From Marinomonas agarivorans (GTDB lineage: Bacteria > Pseudomonadota > Gammaproteobacteria > Pseudomonadales > Marinomonadaceae): a DNA stretch of 64,000 nucleotides. Below, piece by piece: positions 63,087 through 64,000 of the stretch. The notes under the pieces are model-generated. The model worked only from the letters and a program-made list of their open reading frames with translations, was not told the DNA's origin and searched no databases. The position numbers were made by a program, and so were the translations under genes. The number at the start of each line of letters is the position of its first letter. Positions within the stretch are counted from its first letter, which is position 1. The stretch covers positions 186,001 to 250,000 of the forward strand of contig NHNK02000002.1 in NCBI GenBank assembly GCA_002173415.2, written 5' to 3'.

Positions 63087-64000
63087 ATGAAACAGTACCT
63101 TATCTCAGCGCTTTTAACTGTTGTTGGGTTTATCATTAGCTTGCATGGCCATTCTCAAAACTACTTTCCTATTTTGCAATATCATCATGTAGGGGAGAAA
63201 ACACCTTTTTCTACCTCCGTAACACCCGAACAATTGCAAGAGCATATGGATTACTTAGAAAAAGAAAATTTCCATGTTATCGATCTTGTTGATGCACTAG
63301 AGAAAATACAAAAAGGCATTGCTTTACCAGAAAAATCTGTCGCTATTACTTTTGATGATGCGTATCTAAATATCTACCAAAACGGCTTTCCTATCATTAA
63401 AGAAAAAGGCTTTCCATTCACCGTTTTTATCAATACGCAGCCAGTTGAATGGAAAAGTAAAAAATTTCTTTCTTGGGATAATATGCGTGAAATGCAACAG
63501 CATAAGGTTGTGTTTGCCAATCATACCGTCAGTCATCCTTACATGTTGAGATTAGAGGAAGGGGAGAGTAAAGAAGCATGGCAAGAAAGAATGCAGCAAG
63601 AAATTAGACAAGTTGAAACCTTGTTAGAAAAAGAATTAGGCAGCAGCCCTAAAATGATTGCTTATCCTTATGGTGAATCTAATGTAACTATACGTGAGAT
63701 TGTCTCTAATCTAGGTATGGTTGGATTCGGACAGCAATCTGGTGTTGTGAGCATTGATTCTGATTTTACTAATCTACCCCGTTATCCGGCTTCTGGGCAT
63801 TATGCCAAACTGTCCGGTTTAAAAACAAAACTGGCTTCGTTACCTATGCCACTAGAAAAAGTGGAAAATGATGGAGACTTGGCTAATGACATGCCCGTAA
63901 GCATGTTTTTAACGTTTAAGTCAGGAAAATACCGCTTTAAAGATTTGGCTTGCTATGTATCAGGGCAGGGTAAAGCAACTCTAGAATGGCTTGATGACAA
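63087..64000 (+). CDS. Polysaccharide deacetylase family protein, 5' part
   Basis: The frame runs off the window end, so only about 304 residues are visible. A signal peptide (YLISALLTVVGFIISLHGHS) is followed by the NodB-homology pattern: LQYHHVG, the AITFDDAY motif with the catalytic/metal Asp pair, and the metal-ligand HTVSH near residue 155, then IAYPYGESN. This resembles PgaB-type or peptidoglycan/chitin deacetylases that act in the periplasm. The C-terminal domain is not visible. The gap 62829-63086 contains nothing recognisable. Confidence 0.88.
   Translation, partial: MKQYLISALLTVVGFIISLHGHSQNYFPILQYHHVGEKTPFSTSVTPEQLQEHMDYLEKENFHVIDLVDALEKIQKGIALPEKSVAITFDDAYLNIYQNGFPIIKEKGFPFTVFINTQPVEWKSKKFLSWDNMREMQQHKVVFANHTVSHPYMLRLEEGESKEAWQERMQQEIRQVETLLEKELGSSPKMIAYPYGESNVTIREIVSNLGMVGFGQQSGVVSIDSDFTNLPRYPASGHYAKLSGLKTKLASLPMPLEKVENDGDLANDMPVSMFLTFKSGKYRFKDLACYVSGQGKATLEWLDD

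Overview
The window reads as a low-GC (about 42% by eye) marine gammaproteobacterial chromosome. The gene content points to an Oceanospirillales member close to Marinomonas: queA-tgt-yajC-secD-secF, a monomeric NADP isocitrate dehydrogenase, MotY between RNase T and ArgG as in pseudomonads, DUF3392, and an E. coli-type Dgt. The genus is an inference; no rRNA or other marker gene lies here.

Layout. 1-2.1 kb: 3' end of an iron alcohol dehydrogenase, an AT-rich GNAT/YoaP gene and a tRNA-Leu(CAA). 2.4-7.9 kb: queuosine genes (queA, tgt) followed by the SecDF-YajC accessory complex. 8-14 kb: dgt, a Fur-controlled ferric-iron binding protein, a small outer-membrane barrel and icd. 14.4-17.1 kb: a cNMP/CBS/DUF294 regulator and a DEDDh exonuclease. 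17.3-20.6 kb: a small accessory patch with an orphan RelE-type toxin, a tail-anchored small protein and a nucleotidyltransferase-HEPN fusion, then yaaA. 20.7-25 kb: a membrane transporter and the divergent pspF / pspABC phage-shock locus with a recognisable sigma-54 promoter. 25-29 kb: a eukaryote-type HisA abutting a ParD antitoxin remnant, arfB, a PPOX flavoprotein, rnt and motY. 29-44 kb: argG, ribokinase plus nucleoside hydrolase, a phytase-like secreted protein, ubiK, comM, rep, a uridine-kinase-like gene, a long GAPDH and a short SbmA/BacA-like protein. 44-50.5 kb: a TSUP permease, glpD-glpR-glpK with operators, and DUF501 and PilZ-like genes. 50.6-52 kb: a MocR regulator. 52.1-55.6 kb: a degraded array of toxin-tip and immunity fragments interrupted by an intact IS256-family element. 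55.6-64 kb: chemoreceptor, peroxiredoxin, ppnN, nudC, kbl-tdh and the start of a polysaccharide deacetylase.

The most unusual region is 52.1-55.6 kb. It alternates short C-terminal 'toxin tip' fragments with small acidic immunity-like genes at spacings of 1-9 bp, with no delivery protein attached. One tip (54498-54953) carries a nucleotidyltransferase signature (Gly-Ser, then Asp-x-Asp). One immunity gene is frameshifted. The IS has 24-bp terminal repeats and an 8-bp target duplication and sits beside a perfect 10-bp hairpin.

A second pattern is distributed along the window. At least nine short tandem duplications (unit 11-25 bp, 2 to about 7 copies) lie in intergenic DNA, mostly at or just after stop codons. 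One appears to be built from the 3' arm of the icd terminator. They look like replication-slippage products and may be a habit of this lineage.
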